A DNA stretch of 64,000 bases from Anaerolineae bacterium (GCA_013314735.1 JABUFD010000003.1:248001-312000); one strand, 5' to 3'. Counted from the stretch's first letter, positions 52,481 through 61,984 are shown. Numbers and translations: made by a program. Notes: generated by a model from the letters alone, not told the origin.

Positions 52481-53653
52481 ATGACCAATTCACACACCCA
52501 ACCATCCCACACCCCCCGCCCTCCCATGACCCCGCTGGAGCGTTTTCTCGGTGTGATGGAGTACCAGCCCGTTGATCGCGTTCCCAACCACGAGGTTGGG
52601 GTCTGGGGACAGACGATGGATCGCTGGCAGGCTGAGGGGCTGGACATTCACAACCTGCATTGGGATTGGTTCACCGGCGAGGAACATTTTCAGATGGACC
52701 CCCGTGAATATATCCCGGTCAATTTTGGCATGATGCCTGCATTTGAGGAAGAGATCATCGAGGAAACAGATCGATACCTGGTCAAACGCAATGCGCGCGG
52801 CATCGTCACCAAGGCGCTCCTCGAAGGCACCGCTCATGGCACGCGTGCCAGCATGGATGAATACATCGATTTTCCCGTCAAAACTCCGGCTGATTTTAAC
52901 GCCCTGAAAAACCGCTACATCGCCAGCCACACCGGGCGCTACCCGGCACAGTGGGAAGCACTCCGCGTCCCGGGGTGGCAGAATCGCCGCCATCCACTGG
53001 TATTGGGCCGAAATTGCAGCACCCTTGGTTTTTACTGGCGCGCGCGTGAATGGATGGGGACGGAAGGGCTCAGTTATGCCTGGTACGACCAGCCTGACCT
53101 GGTGCACGAGATGATGGAATTTGTGGCCGATTTCACCATGGCAGTTTCCCTGCCGATCCTGGAAAAGGTCGCTCCCGATTACATCTTCATCAATGAAGAC
53201 ATGGCGATGAAAACTGGTCCGTTGCTGTCACCGCGCACATACCGCACTTTTATTTTTCCGCACATGCGGCGGCTGGTGGATTTCTACAAAAGCCACGGTG
53301 TGCGGTACGTGGTTGTGGATACGGACGGCAATTCAGAACCGCTGCTGCCGCATCTGCTGGATGCCGGTGTGGACGGCATCTGGCCGATGGAGCGCGCCGC
53401 CAAAGACCAGGACCCGAACTTCCTGCGCCGCAAATACGGCAAAAGCCTGCGCCTGTGGGGCGGGGTGGACAAGCGTGAAATCGCCAAAGGCAAACAGGCG
53501 ATCGATGAACACCTGCGCACCTTCATCCCGTTAATTGAAGAGGGGGGTTTCATCCCCACCATTGATCACACCGTGCCGCCCGATATTTCCCTGGAAAACT
53601 TCACCTATTATATGGAACAGAAAATGCGGCTGCTGGAAGGCAGGCTTGTGTAA
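52481..53653 (+). CDS. URO-D family protein, copy 2
   Basis: 390 residues, same superfamily. It opens with MTPLERFLGVMEYQPVDRVPNHE and shares GPLLSPRTYRTFIFPHMRRL. At the position of the HxCG metal motif it reads VVVDTDGNSEPLL, so both usual zinc ligands (His, Cys) are replaced by Asp. GRNCSTLGFYWRAREWMG and LWGGVDKREIAKGKQAI are typical of a subgroup often found near carbohydrate genes in heterotrophs. Function unknown; not HemE. The ATG follows AAAAAGGAGTAACCG. It forms a two-gene operon with copy 1. The 225 bases after it (53654-53878) hold no gene, only a possible extended -10 sequence TGGTATGAT at 53774-53782. Confidence 0.83.
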   Translation: MTNSHTQPSHTPRPPMTPLERFLGVMEYQPVDRVPNHEVGVWGQTMDRWQAEGLDIHNLHWDWFTGEEHFQMDPREYIPVNFGMMPAFEEEIIEETDRYLVKRNARGIVTKALLEGTAHGTRASMDEYIDFPVKTPADFNALKNRYIASHTGRYPAQWEALRVPGWQNRRHPLVLGRNCSTLGFYWRAREWMGTEGLSYAWYDQPDLVHEMMEFVADFTMAVSLPILEKVAPDYIFINEDMAMKTGPLLSPRTYRTFIFPHMRRLVDFYKSHGVRYVVVDTDGNSEPLLPHLLDAGVDGIWPMERAAKDQDPNFLRRKYGKSLRLWGGVDKREIAKGKQAIDEHLRTFIPLIEEGGFIPTIDHTVPPDISLENFTYYMEQKMRLLEGRLV

Positions 53654-53878
53654 CAGTATAATGCGCCAGCCCTGGTTGTTTCATAAGGTATCACTTGTTG
53701 GAGCGGGGCTCAGCCGCGCTGGATTGTTGGGATAACCCGACTTCCGACAACTACCCGATGGTGTTGGCGGGTCTGGTATGATTAAGCCAGCCTCTCCCGG
53801 CAGAATTACCTGGCAATGCTGCCGCTGCCAATGGCATGAAAAAAAACCAGGCGTACCCCGACTGACAGGAGCAACCGC

Positions 53879-54124
53879 ATGACGCAAACCCAACCCAATA
53901 ACCCCCTGCACGGCATCACCCTCGAGGCGATGCTGAACTGGCTGGTGGAACACTACGGTTGGGAGGCGATGGGAGAAGCGGTCCCGATCCGTTGTTTCAC
54001 ACATGACCCCAGCATCAAATCCAGCCTGAAATTCCTGCGGCGCACCCCATGGGCGCGGGACAGGGTGGAAGTGCTGTATGTGAACCTGAAAGCCAGGCAG
54101 GAACGCAGTAACCGCGAGGATTAA
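53879..54124 (+). CDS. VF530/DUF2132 family small protein
   Basis: 81 residues, matching the compact VF530 family along nearly its full length: [34 protein letters not shown], and [20 protein letters not shown]. The structure of the family suggests a DNA-binding helical fold, but the role is not established. The ATG follows CAGGAGCAACCGC. Its stop overlaps the convergent sulfatase stop by four bases. An extended -10 box at 53774-53782 may drive it. Confidence 0.9.
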   Translation: MTQTQPNNPLHGITLEAMLNWLVEHYGWEAMGEAVPIRCFTHDPSIKSSLKFLRRTPWARDRVEVLYVNLKARQERSNRED

Positions 54125-55596
54125 TCTGGCATCGCCAATCCCAGGCGGGTGAATTGTTCCGGTGGGGCGTCGCTTTCCTTCATTAACTGCGCCATGCGTG
54201 CGCACATGCGCTGCTGCATGGCTTCATCTTCCACCGGGTGCTGCTGGCCCGGATCGTCCCGCAGGTTGAAGAGCAGGTCTTCCTGCTGGTACTGGTTGAG
54301 CGGTTTCGCCAGCACCGGAATCTTTGGCACCGGCAACCCTTTGCTGAACGGGTACACAGCGAAGTCGAAATCGCCTTCCACATCCACCCCGCCGGCATCG
54401 TGCAGCATCCACGTGTAGCGGTTGAGGGGTCCGTTGTCGGGTGTTTTGGGGGCGCGCATGAAGACCCAATCGCCGTCGATAAGGCAGGTCATCTGCCCGA
54501 AGTAACCGAACAGGCCGCTCCCGCGCACCGGCGCATCATCCCGCAGTACAGGCACCAGGCTGCGCCCCTGCATGGCGGAAGGACGGGTGATGCCAAAATA
54601 ATCCAGTAACGTGGCAGGGATATCGATGGATTGCACCAGCGACTGCCGCTGTACCCCACGCTGTTTGCTGCGCGGATCCCAGATGAAGAGCGGGGTGTGG
54701 GCAAGTTCGTTGTAGACCGGCATGTAATTCTTGGCCCAGAAACCGCGTTCCGAAAGGAAATGCCCGTGGTCGGTGCAAACGATCAACAGGGTATCCTCCC
54801 ACAACTGGTAACGGTCCATCGCCGCCAACACCCGCCCCAACTGCTCATCACAGTAGGAAACGAGCGCCTGGTAGCAGGCACGCAGGTGCGCGACCTCTTC
54901 CGGGGTTTCCGTCACCAGGCCGTAATTATCCCAGTCAAACAACGGTCCTTCATAACTGTCGGGGTATTCTGCCTTGAGACGTGCGGGGGCATCAAACGGC
55001 TCATGCGGGTCAAAGGTTTCAATCGTCAGGTACCAGTTGTCCTGGGCATGGTTGACGTCAAGAAATTCCAGGCCCTTGCTGAAGGTGCGGTGCATCGGGC
55101 GCATTTCCTCGTTGTCATTCCACAGGGTGCGGTTGATCGCATCTTGCTCGGCCAGGTCCAGATTGGGGCTGAGCTGGCGCTGGTTGCGGCGGGGGGTATC
55201 CAGCCCACCCGTCAGGGCGATCCACGGGTCACCTTCCTGTCCGCGCACCGCATCCCAGGTGCGGTAATGGCAGTGGTAATTGCCGCCGGCATTTTCCCAA
55301 TAGTGATAATGGTCCGAAACCAGGTGGGTATGGATGCCCGCCCGTGACAGGATTTGGGGCACGGAATCATCAAACGGCTCCAGGTAACCCCACGGAGCGT
55401 GCAGGAAATTGTAGCGCCCGGTATGCAATTCGCGCCGCGCCGGCATGCACGGCAGCGACCCCACAAAGCAGCGCTCAAACTGCACCGTCCGCTGCGCCAG
55501 TTGATTGAAGTGCGGCGTGCGCGTACCGGTGCGCGTGCCGTACGGTTCCAGGAAATGCCGGTTGAGGCTGTCAAACATCACCATGATCGCTTTCAT
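54121..55596 (-). CDS. Sulfatase (formylglycine-dependent)
   Basis: 491 residues of the alkaline-phosphatase-like sulfatase family, hydrolysing sulfate esters. The formylglycine site is [16 protein letters not shown] with Cys50 (CxPxR). Metal-site residues are expected in [16 protein letters not shown], where the usual DD is FDS, and [17 protein letters not shown] supplies the late Asp-His. The C-terminal subdomain holds [17 protein letters not shown]. No signal peptide, so it acts in the cytosol unless exported otherwise. No formylglycine-generating or anSME enzyme is in the window. The ATG follows TAAGGAGTTCTCCCG. A CRP-like palindrome lies about 80-100 bases upstream. Proximity to URO-D proteins and glycan genes suggests a sulfated carbohydrate substrate. 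Confidence 0.92.
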   Translation of the reverse strand: MKAIMVMFDSLNRHFLEPYGTRTGTRTPHFNQLAQRTVQFERCFVGSLPCMPARRELHTGRYNFLHAPWGYLEPFDDSVPQILSRAGIHTHLVSDHYHYWENAGGNYHCHYRTWDAVRGQEGDPWIALTGGLDTPRRNQRQLSPNLDLAEQDAINRTLWNDNEEMRPMHRTFSKGLEFLDVNHAQDNWYLTIETFDPHEPFDAPARLKAEYPDSYEGPLFDWDNYGLVTETPEEVAHLRACYQALVSYCDEQLGRVLAAMDRYQLWEDTLLIVCTDHGHFLSERGFWAKNYMPVYNELAHTPLFIWDPRSKQRGVQRQSLVQSIDIPATLLDYFGITRPSAMQGRSLVPVLRDDAPVRGSGLFGYFGQMTCLIDGDWVFMRAPKTPDNGPLNRYTWMLHDAGGVDVEGDFDFAVYPFSKGLPVPKIPVLAKPLNQYQQEDLLFNLRDDPGQQHPVEDEAMQQRMCARMAQLMKESDAPPEQFTRLGLAMPD

Positions 55597-55677
55597 CGGG
55601 AGAACTCCTTATCTTTGAGTTTCTGGTTTATCCTGCACATTTTCCATATTGCCGTTCTTACACACTTTCACCACATA

Positions 55678-55699
55678 AAATGTGATATATCCCACATTT
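55678..55699. promoter_or_regulatory. CRP/FNR-like operator upstream of the sulfatase gene
   Basis: A 22-bp near-palindrome with half sites AAATGTGA and CCACATTT separated by 6 bp, differing from the E. coli CRP consensus arms (AAATGTGA / TCACATTT) at one position. It lies 82-103 bases upstream of the sulfatase ATG, a typical activator distance. Further ATGTG/CACAT words (55672-55676, 55731-55737) surround it in the 151-base gap 55597-55747. The regulator is not identified. Confidence 0.55.
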
Positions 55700-55747
55700 T
55701 TGATACATGTTGCGGAAATTTTCACATTTCCGGCTTGTCACCGGCGT

Positions 55748-56830
55748 TTAGCCCAAGCGGGTGGTGCGCGCGGTCTCGAACATCGCCACCACGTTCTCCG
55801 GCGGGGTGCCGGCCTGGATCCAGTGCGACGGCCCGAGGATGTACCCGCCGCCTTTGCCCAGCGTGCGGATCAGCATTTCCACCTCGGCGCGCACATCCGC
55901 TTCCGTGCCAAACGGCAGCGTGGTCTGCACACTGACCCCGCCCTCAAAGCACAATCGATTTCCGGCGAGTGCCTTCAGCGCGGCGGGGTCCATCCCTTTT
56001 GCGCTGAATTGCAAAGCCTGGAGCACATCGATCCCCATCTCGATCAATCCCGGCACCGCCTTCATCACCGAGCCGTCGGTATGATAGATCACCTTGACCC
56101 CGAAGCTGTGGATCATCGCGTTCAGGCGCTGATGGTAGGGCTTAAGGAATTCCTCCCAGGTCTTGAGGGAGAGCAGCAGGCCGTTCTGCCCGCCGATGTC
56201 ATCCGCCGTGAACGCCAGGTCCACCCGCCCATCAGCCACTTCCAGCAGGCGGCGGAAGTGCTCGCAGAAGAAATCGGTCACACGCGTGAAAAGGGTATGC
56301 ACCAGTTCCGGGTCATCGGAAAAATCCATGAACATGCGTTCGAAGCCGCGCATGTACCAGGCGCGCTCAAAGATGTTACCGTTGGCGATCATCAGGCAGT
56401 GCTCGCCGTCCCGGTTGGCATGGCGAATGGCGTCATCGAGTGAAGCGTAGTCGTACCAGTCGGGGTCAGGGAAGGGGTAACGGTCGACCTCCGCCGCACC
56501 GCGCGCCTCCGCCAACGGGTAATGGATGATCTCATCGTAACCGCCCTCGCCGAAGCTGGTCACGCTGCGGCGCACGCCCCACACATCGAACCCCGCCGCC
56601 AGCGGCGGGCCGATGTAGCGCGGGTTAACTTCGCGCACATCCACGATCCCATCCAGGTAAGCCGGCAGGCCCACCCCGCGCGTCTGCTGTAACAGGGCAT
56701 CCAGCGCGGCATCCACCGGCGGGTTGATGCCCGAACACACCAGCCCGATCGGCACGCGGTCGGTTTCCTGGTGGGCTAGCGCCAGGCGTACACGCTCCCG
56801 GCTGGACAATGGAAGGTTAGCTTCGCTCAT
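55748..56830 (-). CDS. URO-D family protein, copy 3
   Basis: About 360 residues from ATG 56830 (ribosome site CGGAGGAACCCCG). Family opening SSRERVRLALAHQETDRVPI; later LAFTADDIGGQNGLLLSLKT, the metal-motif position VIYHTDGSVMKAVPGL, and GGGYILGPSHWIQAGTPPEN. Here the His of the HxCG motif is kept but Cys has become Asp. It belongs to the common environmental URO-D group of unknown function, possibly methyl transfer or decarboxylation of a non-tetrapyrrole substrate. It is upstream of the sulfatase on the same strand, separated by the CRP-like region, so the two are probably separate units. Confidence 0.83.
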   Translation of the reverse strand: MSEANLPLSSRERVRLALAHQETDRVPIGLVCSGINPPVDAALDALLQQTRGVGLPAYLDGIVDVREVNPRYIGPPLAAGFDVWGVRRSVTSFGEGGYDEIIHYPLAEARGAAEVDRYPFPDPDWYDYASLDDAIRHANRDGEHCLMIANGNIFERAWYMRGFERMFMDFSDDPELVHTLFTRVTDFFCEHFRRLLEVADGRVDLAFTADDIGGQNGLLLSLKTWEEFLKPYHQRLNAMIHSFGVKVIYHTDGSVMKAVPGLIEMGIDVLQALQFSAKGMDPAALKALAGNRLCFEGGVSVQTTLPFGTEADVRAEVEMLIRTLGKGGGYILGPSHWIQAGTPPENVVAMFETARTTRLG

Positions 56831-56963
56831 CGGGGTTCCTCCGTTCAGGTCTGGGTGTACCCTGATTGTAACCCGGTTTGCCCTGATTCCCTCCCCCGAA
56901 CCCATTGGAAATTGGCGCAGATTGGAGTATGATGAAGAAAGTTGCAACCACGGGAGAACACCA

Positions 56964-57401
56964 ATGAAAACTGTAGAAATGATGGAAGCTTTATCGAGTA
57001 TTGCCCTGTTTCACGGGCTGACGGACCACCAGTTGCGCAGGATCACGGACCACCTGCATGAACAAACCTACCCCGCCGGGACAAAGATCATCGAGCAGGG
57101 CAAGGTCGGCTTCGGCCTGTTCATGATCGTTTCCGGCGCGGCCGAGGTGGTGTTTGAAGGCGGCACCGGCGGCAAGGTCGTCAACATGCTGGGGCCGAAG
57201 GATTTCTTCGGCGAAATTTCACTGCTCGATGATGGCCCACGCACCGCTTCGGTGGTGGCCACATCGGCAACCACCTGCCTGATCCTGAACCGGATCGACT
57301 TCATCAGCCTGATGATGCAGGACGCCGCGATGGGCGTGCAGATTGCCACCGAACTGGCAAAACGCATCCGTAAGCTGCTGGAATCGATGGGCGGCCAGTA
57401 A
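56964..57401 (+). CDS. Stand-alone cyclic-nucleotide-binding domain protein
   Basis: 145 residues, consisting of one CNBD: ALFHGLTDHQLRRITDHLHE, the IIEQGKVGFGLFMIVSGAAE strands, and a phosphate-binding-cassette-like FFGEISLLDDGPRTASVVA with Glu and Arg in place. There is no helix-turn-helix after the domain; the protein ends with a short helix (ELAKRIRKLLESMGGQ). It is therefore not a CRP-type DNA-binding regulator by itself and may be a ligand-binding partner. The ATG at 56964 follows GGGAGAACACCA. It is divergent from URO-D copy 3 and ended by a clear terminator. Confidence 0.88.
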   Translation: MKTVEMMEALSSIALFHGLTDHQLRRITDHLHEQTYPAGTKIIEQGKVGFGLFMIVSGAAEVVFEGGTGGKVVNMLGPKDFFGEISLLDDGPRTASVVATSATTCLILNRIDFISLMMQDAAMGVQIATELAKRIRKLLESMGGQ

Positions 57402-57421
57402 CCCACCCCGTACCACGAAAA

Positions 57422-57448
57422 ACGTCCCGCCCTGTGGGGCGTTTTTTT
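57422..57448 (+). terminator. Intrinsic terminator of the CNBD gene
   Basis: Stem ACGTCCC / GGGGCGT (7 pairs including one G-T) with a 7-nt loop, followed by seven T residues. It lies 20 bases after the stop codon. Confidence 0.88.
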
Positions 57449-57495
57449 GTTGGGTGCCGTCTCGATATTCCGCCACCCAACCGGACACGCCTGGT

Positions 57496-58065
57496 TCAGG
57501 AGAATATTCCGGGGGTCTCGCGCAGCTTTTCCAGCACCAGCAATTCACGCCGGATCCATTTCATATGGTCCACAGACCCACGCGCGCAGATTGCCGCATT
57601 GACAGCAATCGCATGGTCCACATCGGCCCAGACCGGTGCCATTTGCAGCCTGTGCTCGTAATTTTCCAGTTGCTGTGGGTACACGCCTTCGATGACGCGG
57701 CAGAAATAGTGGTACGAGGTATAGCGCATGAATTCATAGCCAGGTTCGAGGGCGACCTGCCATTCCACCACCCTGCCAAACGCACTGCCGATTTCGGTTA
57801 ACTCGGCACCGAGTTCCTCACGCACCTCGCGCCGCAAGGCATCGGCATGGCTCTCCCCCGGCTCCACCCCGCCGCCACCCAGGAAATAATCACCATTCAC
57901 GGCGGAATGCAGCATCAGCAGTTGATTGTCTTTCAGGATGATCGCGCGCACGGCCTGGCGGTCGATCACGCGTCCGAATCCGGCCAGGGAACTGCAATGG
58001 CGAATCTCGGCCAGCAGCGGCATGGGCGGGATGGCGGGGATGTTCGGGATGGATGGCTCGCGCAT
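57496..58065 (-). CDS. Nudix hydrolase
   Basis: 189 residues. The Nudix box is complete: GGGVEPGESHADALRREVRE with the following ELGAEL (pattern Gx5Ex7REUxEExGU). RAIILKDNQLLMLHSA is the first strand pair. It hydrolyses a nucleoside diphosphate linked to another group; the specific substrate cannot be read from the sequence. The N-terminal 35 residues are Pro/Ile-rich and not conserved-looking, and the ATG at 58065 has only a weak ribosome site, so an internal start is possible. It converges on the CNBD gene. Confidence 0.88.
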   Translation of the reverse strand: MREPSIPNIPAIPPMPLLAEIRHCSSLAGFGRVIDRQAVRAIILKDNQLLMLHSAVNGDYFLGGGGVEPGESHADALRREVREELGAELTEIGSAFGRVVEWQVALEPGYEFMRYTSYHYFCRVIEGVYPQQLENYEHRLQMAPVWADVDHAIAVNAAICARGSVDHMKWIRRELLVLEKLRETPGIFS

Positions 58066-58222
58066 GCGTTCATCTTACCCGAAAAATCCGGGGGAGAAAA
58101 GTACATTCCCCGGGGCAACCTGTGATCACGGCGCGGGTACGACAGCGACAGGATAGTAAACCATGCTTAAATTTGATATTATAGAGAAAAGACTAAAATA
58201 TCTTGCCAGATTGAGGTGGATC

Positions 58223-60637
58223 ATGACCAATGAAACAGGAAACAACCAGATCGACACCGCCCAGGTGATTGCGGATTATCGGCTGGCGTACCAGTCGCGG
58301 CAGGCTGCCGTCGTCGGCCGGCGTGAGGTACTCACCGGCAAGGGCAAGTTTGGCATTTTTGGCGATGGCAAGGAACTGGCGCAGATCGCCATCGCGCACG
58401 CCTTCCACAAAGGTGATTGGCGCTCAGGATATTACCGCGACCAGACCTGGATGATGGCGCTGGGATCACTCACGCTGGAACAATTCTTTGCCGCCATCTA
58501 CGGCGACCCCGACCCGGCCCTCGAACCGCACTCCGCCGGGCGCAACATGAATAACCATTTCTCGTCCGCCCTGCTGGACGCGAACGGCCAATGGCTGCCC
58601 CAGGTGGACCGCTACAATTCCGCCGCCGACCTGGCATCGGTGGCAGCCCAGATGCCGCGCGCGGTCGGGTTGTCGTATGCTTCGGTGCTGTATCGCAAGC
58701 TGGAGGAACTCCAACCATTCAGCGACTTTTCACACAACGGCGATGAGGTCACCTGGGTCACGATCGGCAATGCTTCCACGGCGGAAGGCCTGTTCTGGGA
58801 AACGGTCAACGCCATCGGCGTGCTGCATGCCCCGGCGGTGATCACCATCTATGACGACGGCTACGGCATTTCGGTGCCGAACCAGTTCCAGATGGTGAAG
58901 GAAAACATCCATACCATTCTCACCGGCTTCCAGCGCGACCCCTGCCCGGCGGAACAATGCGGCAAGGGGTATGACCTGTATTCGGTTCAAGCCTGGAATT
59001 ATGCCGAACTGGTAACGACCTACCGTAAAGCGGGTGAGATCGCCCGTAAACACCACATCCCCGCCCTGGTGCATGTCACCGAAGCCACCCAGCCCCTGGG
59101 ACACTCCACCTCCGGTTCGCATGAACGCTACAAAACCACGGAACGCCTGGCATGGGAGAAGGAATTCGACTGCCTCGCCCAATTCCGCCAGTGGATCATC
59201 GCCGAAGGCATCGCCACGGCCGCGGAACTGGATCAATGGGAACAGGAGGACGCCCTCACGGTGGAACAGGCGCGCAAATCCGCCTGGGAAGCCTACCAGG
59301 CGCCGATCCTGCGCCTCCGCGAACAGGCACAGGGGTTGCTCGCCAACCTGGCACAGGCCAGCGCGCAGGCGCAGCCGCTGACACAGGTGCGCAACGCACT
59401 CGCCGCGGTACCGGTGCTCCAGCGCCATGATATCGCCTCCGCGCTGCATGAGAGCCTGGTGGTTACCCGTGCCGAACCCTCGACCGCGCGGGAAGCCGTG
59501 AAAGCCTTCGCGCAGGAACTGGAATCCAACAACCTGGCGTCTTACAACGCCCACCTCTACTCCAGTGCGGAACAGTCCCCGCTGCAAATACCCGTGGTTC
59601 CCCCCGTATTCAGCGAGGACTCCCCCACCCTGATGGGTTTTGAGATTTTGAATGCCGCCTTCGATGCCGCGTTTGAACGGGAACCGCGCCTGGTCGCCTT
59701 CGGTGAGGATGTGGGGATGTTGGGCGACGTCAACCAGGGCATGCGTGACCTGCAGGAAAAGTACGGCCTGCTGCGCGTGACCGATACCGGCATCCGTGAA
59801 GCCACCATCCTCGGCCAGGCAATCGGCATGGCGCTGCGCGGACTGCGACCGATCTGCGAAATGCAATATCTCGATTACCTGCTCTATGCCCTGCAGCTGA
59901 TGTCGGATGACCTCGCTACACTGCGCTGGCGCACAGCCGGCCGCCAGAAAGCCCCGGTCATCATCCGCACCCGCGGCCACCGCCTGGTAGGCATCTGGCA
60001 TTCGGGTTCCCAACTGGCCGGCATCCTCAACCTGGTGCGCGGCATGCATGTGCTGGTACCGCGCAACATGACCCAGGCCGCCGGTTTTTACAACACCCTG
60101 CTGCAATCGGATGACCCGGCGCTGGTGATCGAGGTGCTGAACGGCTACCGCCTGAAGGAACGCAAACCCGATAATCTCACCGAGTTCACCGTTCCGCTGG
60201 GTGTGCCCGAAATCCTGCGCCCGGGCCGCGATGTCACCATCGTCACCTACGGTGCGCTGGTCTCGATTGTGATGGAAAGCGCCGAACGGCTGGCCGCAGT
60301 CGGCATCGACTGCGAGGTGATTGATGTGCAATCCCTGCTGCCGTTTGACATCCACGGACAAATCGTGGCATCACTACAGAAAACCTCGCGCGTCCTGTTT
60401 GTCGATGAGGATGTGCCCGGCGGCGGCACCGCTTATATGATGCAGCAGGTGCTCGAAATGCAAAATGGCTACCAGTGGCTGGATTCGCCGCCGCGCACCC
60501 TTTCCGCCACGGACCACCGCCCGGCGTACGGCGCGGATGGCAATTATTATTCCAAGCCCAACGTGGAATCGATTTTTGACGTTGTGTATGATTTGATGCG
60601 GGAAACAGCACCGGCCCGTTTCCCCGAATTGAAATAA
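58223..60637 (+). CDS. 2-oxo acid dehydrogenase E1, fused alpha-beta (branched-chain type)
   Basis: About 804 residues. Thiamine-diphosphate enzyme that decarboxylates 2-oxo acids, probably branched-chain ones, and passes the acyl group to E2. The E1-alpha part is residues 15-390 and the E1-beta part is about 470-800 (FEREPRLVAFGEDVGMLGDV, PICEMQYLDYLLYALQLM, LVGIWHSGSQ, SLLPFDIHGQI). In the TPP motif the usual GDAST or GDGxx sequence reads GNASTAEG, with Asn183 at the metal-ligand position, followed by YDDGYGISVP. The ATG at 58223 has TTGAGGTGGATC upstream; the in-frame ATG at 58163 has none. E2 follows after 9 bases. No E3 gene is present in the window. Confidence 0.9.
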   Translation: MTNETGNNQIDTAQVIADYRLAYQSRQAAVVGRREVLTGKGKFGIFGDGKELAQIAIAHAFHKGDWRSGYYRDQTWMMALGSLTLEQFFAAIYGDPDPALEPHSAGRNMNNHFSSALLDANGQWLPQVDRYNSAADLASVAAQMPRAVGLSYASVLYRKLEELQPFSDFSHNGDEVTWVTIGNASTAEGLFWETVNAIGVLHAPAVITIYDDGYGISVPNQFQMVKENIHTILTGFQRDPCPAEQCGKGYDLYSVQAWNYAELVTTYRKAGEIARKHHIPALVHVTEATQPLGHSTSGSHERYKTTERLAWEKEFDCLAQFRQWIIAEGIATAAELDQWEQEDALTVEQARKSAWEAYQAPILRLREQAQGLLANLAQASAQAQPLTQVRNALAAVPVLQRHDIASALHESLVVTRAEPSTAREAVKAFAQELESNNLASYNAHLYSSAEQSPLQIPVVPPVFSEDSPTLMGFEILNAAFDAAFEREPRLVAFGEDVGMLGDVNQGMRDLQEKYGLLRVTDTGIREATILGQAIGMALRGLRPICEMQYLDYLLYALQLMSDDLATLRWRTAGRQKAPVIIRTRGHRLVGIWHSGSQLAGILNLVRGMHVLVPRNMTQAAGFYNTLLQSDDPALVIEVLNGYRLKERKPDNLTEFTVPLGVPEILRPGRDVTIVTYGALVSIVMESAERLAAVGIDCEVIDVQSLLPFDIHGQIVASLQKTSRVLFVDEDVPGGGTAYMMQQVLEMQNGYQWLDSPPRTLSATDHRPAYGADGNYYSKPNVESIFDVVYDLMRETAPARFPELK

Positions 60638-60646
60638 GGAGGCATG

Positions 60647-61912
60647 ATGGCAACACGACTGTTGGCACCCAGCATGGGTGAAGGTGTGGAAGAGCTGACC
60701 GTGGTCAAATGGCTCAAACAGGAAGGCGACAAGATCGAAGAACTGGAATTGATCGTCGAACTGGAAACCGATAAAGTCACCACCGAAATCCCCAGCCCGG
60801 CCACCGGCGTTGTACTCAAGATCATGTCGCCGGCGGGCGGCACTGTGAAGGTGGGATCGGTGATGGCGTGGATCGGCCAGCCCGGTGAAACCCTCGAAGC
60901 CGGAGAACCGGTTGCCGAAGTTCCCCAAGCCGCGCCAGAAGCCGCGCCCTCGGCAGCGCCCGCCCCCGCGGAAGAAACCGGGCCTGCTCCCGAATCCTCC
61001 GTATACACCGGGCGGGTCTCACCGCTGGTGAAAAAACTGGTCGATATCCACAACATCGACCTGAACCAGGTGACGGGAACCGGGCTCGACGGGCGTATCA
61101 CCAAGGAGGATGTGCTCCAGTATGTGGAGCAGCGTAAGGCTGCCGCCCAGGCAGTCCAACCCGCTCCGCAACCGGCACCCGCCCCAGCCCCAGCGCCGGC
61201 AGCCAGGAGCGCCGCCCCCGAAGGCGAGCTGATCCCGCACACCCCGCTGCGCCGGCAGATCGCCGCGCGCATGGTGGAAACCGTGCAAACCGCGCCGCAT
61301 GTGCTGACGGTGATGGAAGCCGACCTCAGCAAGGTGCTGGCCCACCGTGCCGCCCACAAGGAAGCCTTCGCGGCGCAGGGCGTCAACCTGACCCTGACCG
61401 CCTATTTTTGTTCCGCCATCGTCAGCGCACTGAAGGACAACCCCGATGTGAATGCCTCGTGGACCGACGAAGGCATCCAGCGCTACCGCACCGTCAACCT
61501 GGGGGTGGCCGTGGCGCTGGGCGAACAGGGCCTGATCGTACCCGTGATCAAGGACGCCGGGATGCTTTCGCTGCTGGGGCTGGCGCAGCGTGTCAACGAC
61601 CTTTCAACCCGCGCGCGCAGCAAGCAGCTGGTGCCTGATGAGGTTAAGGGCGGCACCTTCACCCTCACCAACTACGGCACCGGCGGGTCACTGTTTGCCG
61701 CGCCGCTCATTTTCCAACCGCAGGCCGCCATCCTCGGCACTGGCATGATGCAGAAACGCCCCGTGGTGGTGCAAGACGCGGACGGTAACGACGCCATCGC
61801 CATCCGCCCGATGGTGTACCTGTCGCTGGTCTTTGACCACCGCATTCTCGATGGCGAAGGCGGCGACCGCTTCCTGATGGCGGTCAAGAAAGCGTTGGAA
61901 GCCTGGCAGTAA
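60647..61912 (+). CDS. Dihydrolipoamide acyltransferase (E2)
   Basis: About 421 residues. The lipoyl domain is residues 1-78 with the lipoylated Lys43 in ELETDKVTTEIPSP. An Ala/Pro linker leads to the peripheral-subunit-binding domain near 121-158 (VSPLVKKLVDIHNIDLNQV, TGLDGRITKEDVLQYV). After a second Ala/Pro linker comes the catalytic domain with HTPLRRQIAARMVE and the active site FDHRILDGEGG (His398). Two adjacent ATG codons follow AAGGAGGC; the second (60647) is better spaced. It works with the fused E1 upstream to give acyl-CoA, for example for branched-chain fatty acid priming. Confidence 0.95.
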   Translation: MATRLLAPSMGEGVEELTVVKWLKQEGDKIEELELIVELETDKVTTEIPSPATGVVLKIMSPAGGTVKVGSVMAWIGQPGETLEAGEPVAEVPQAAPEAAPSAAPAPAEETGPAPESSVYTGRVSPLVKKLVDIHNIDLNQVTGTGLDGRITKEDVLQYVEQRKAAAQAVQPAPQPAPAPAPAPAARSAAPEGELIPHTPLRRQIAARMVETVQTAPHVLTVMEADLSKVLAHRAAHKEAFAAQGVNLTLTAYFCSAIVSALKDNPDVNASWTDEGIQRYRTVNLGVAVALGEQGLIVPVIKDAGMLSLLGLAQRVNDLSTRARSKQLVPDEVKGGTFTLTNYGTGGSLFAAPLIFQPQAAILGTGMMQKRPVVVQDADGNDAIAIRPMVYLSLVFDHRILDGEGGDRFLMAVKKALEAWQ

Positions 61913-61984
61913 ACAATGGGGATGAATGCTCTTAACCAGTGGAACCTCTGTTGATTGAAAGTAAGTAAGAAAGGAGTTTTATCA

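Noticed and set aside
51391-53653. Heme biosynthesis (hemE) for the URO-D family genes
   Set aside because: Multiple divergent copies, no other heme genes, and motifs of the methyltransferase-like branch argue against true uroporphyrinogen decarboxylase.
58730-60361. Open frame of 543 codons on the minus strand opposite the E1 gene
   Set aside because: Antisense shadow in GC-rich sequence; the E1 frame on the plus strand carries full family motifs.
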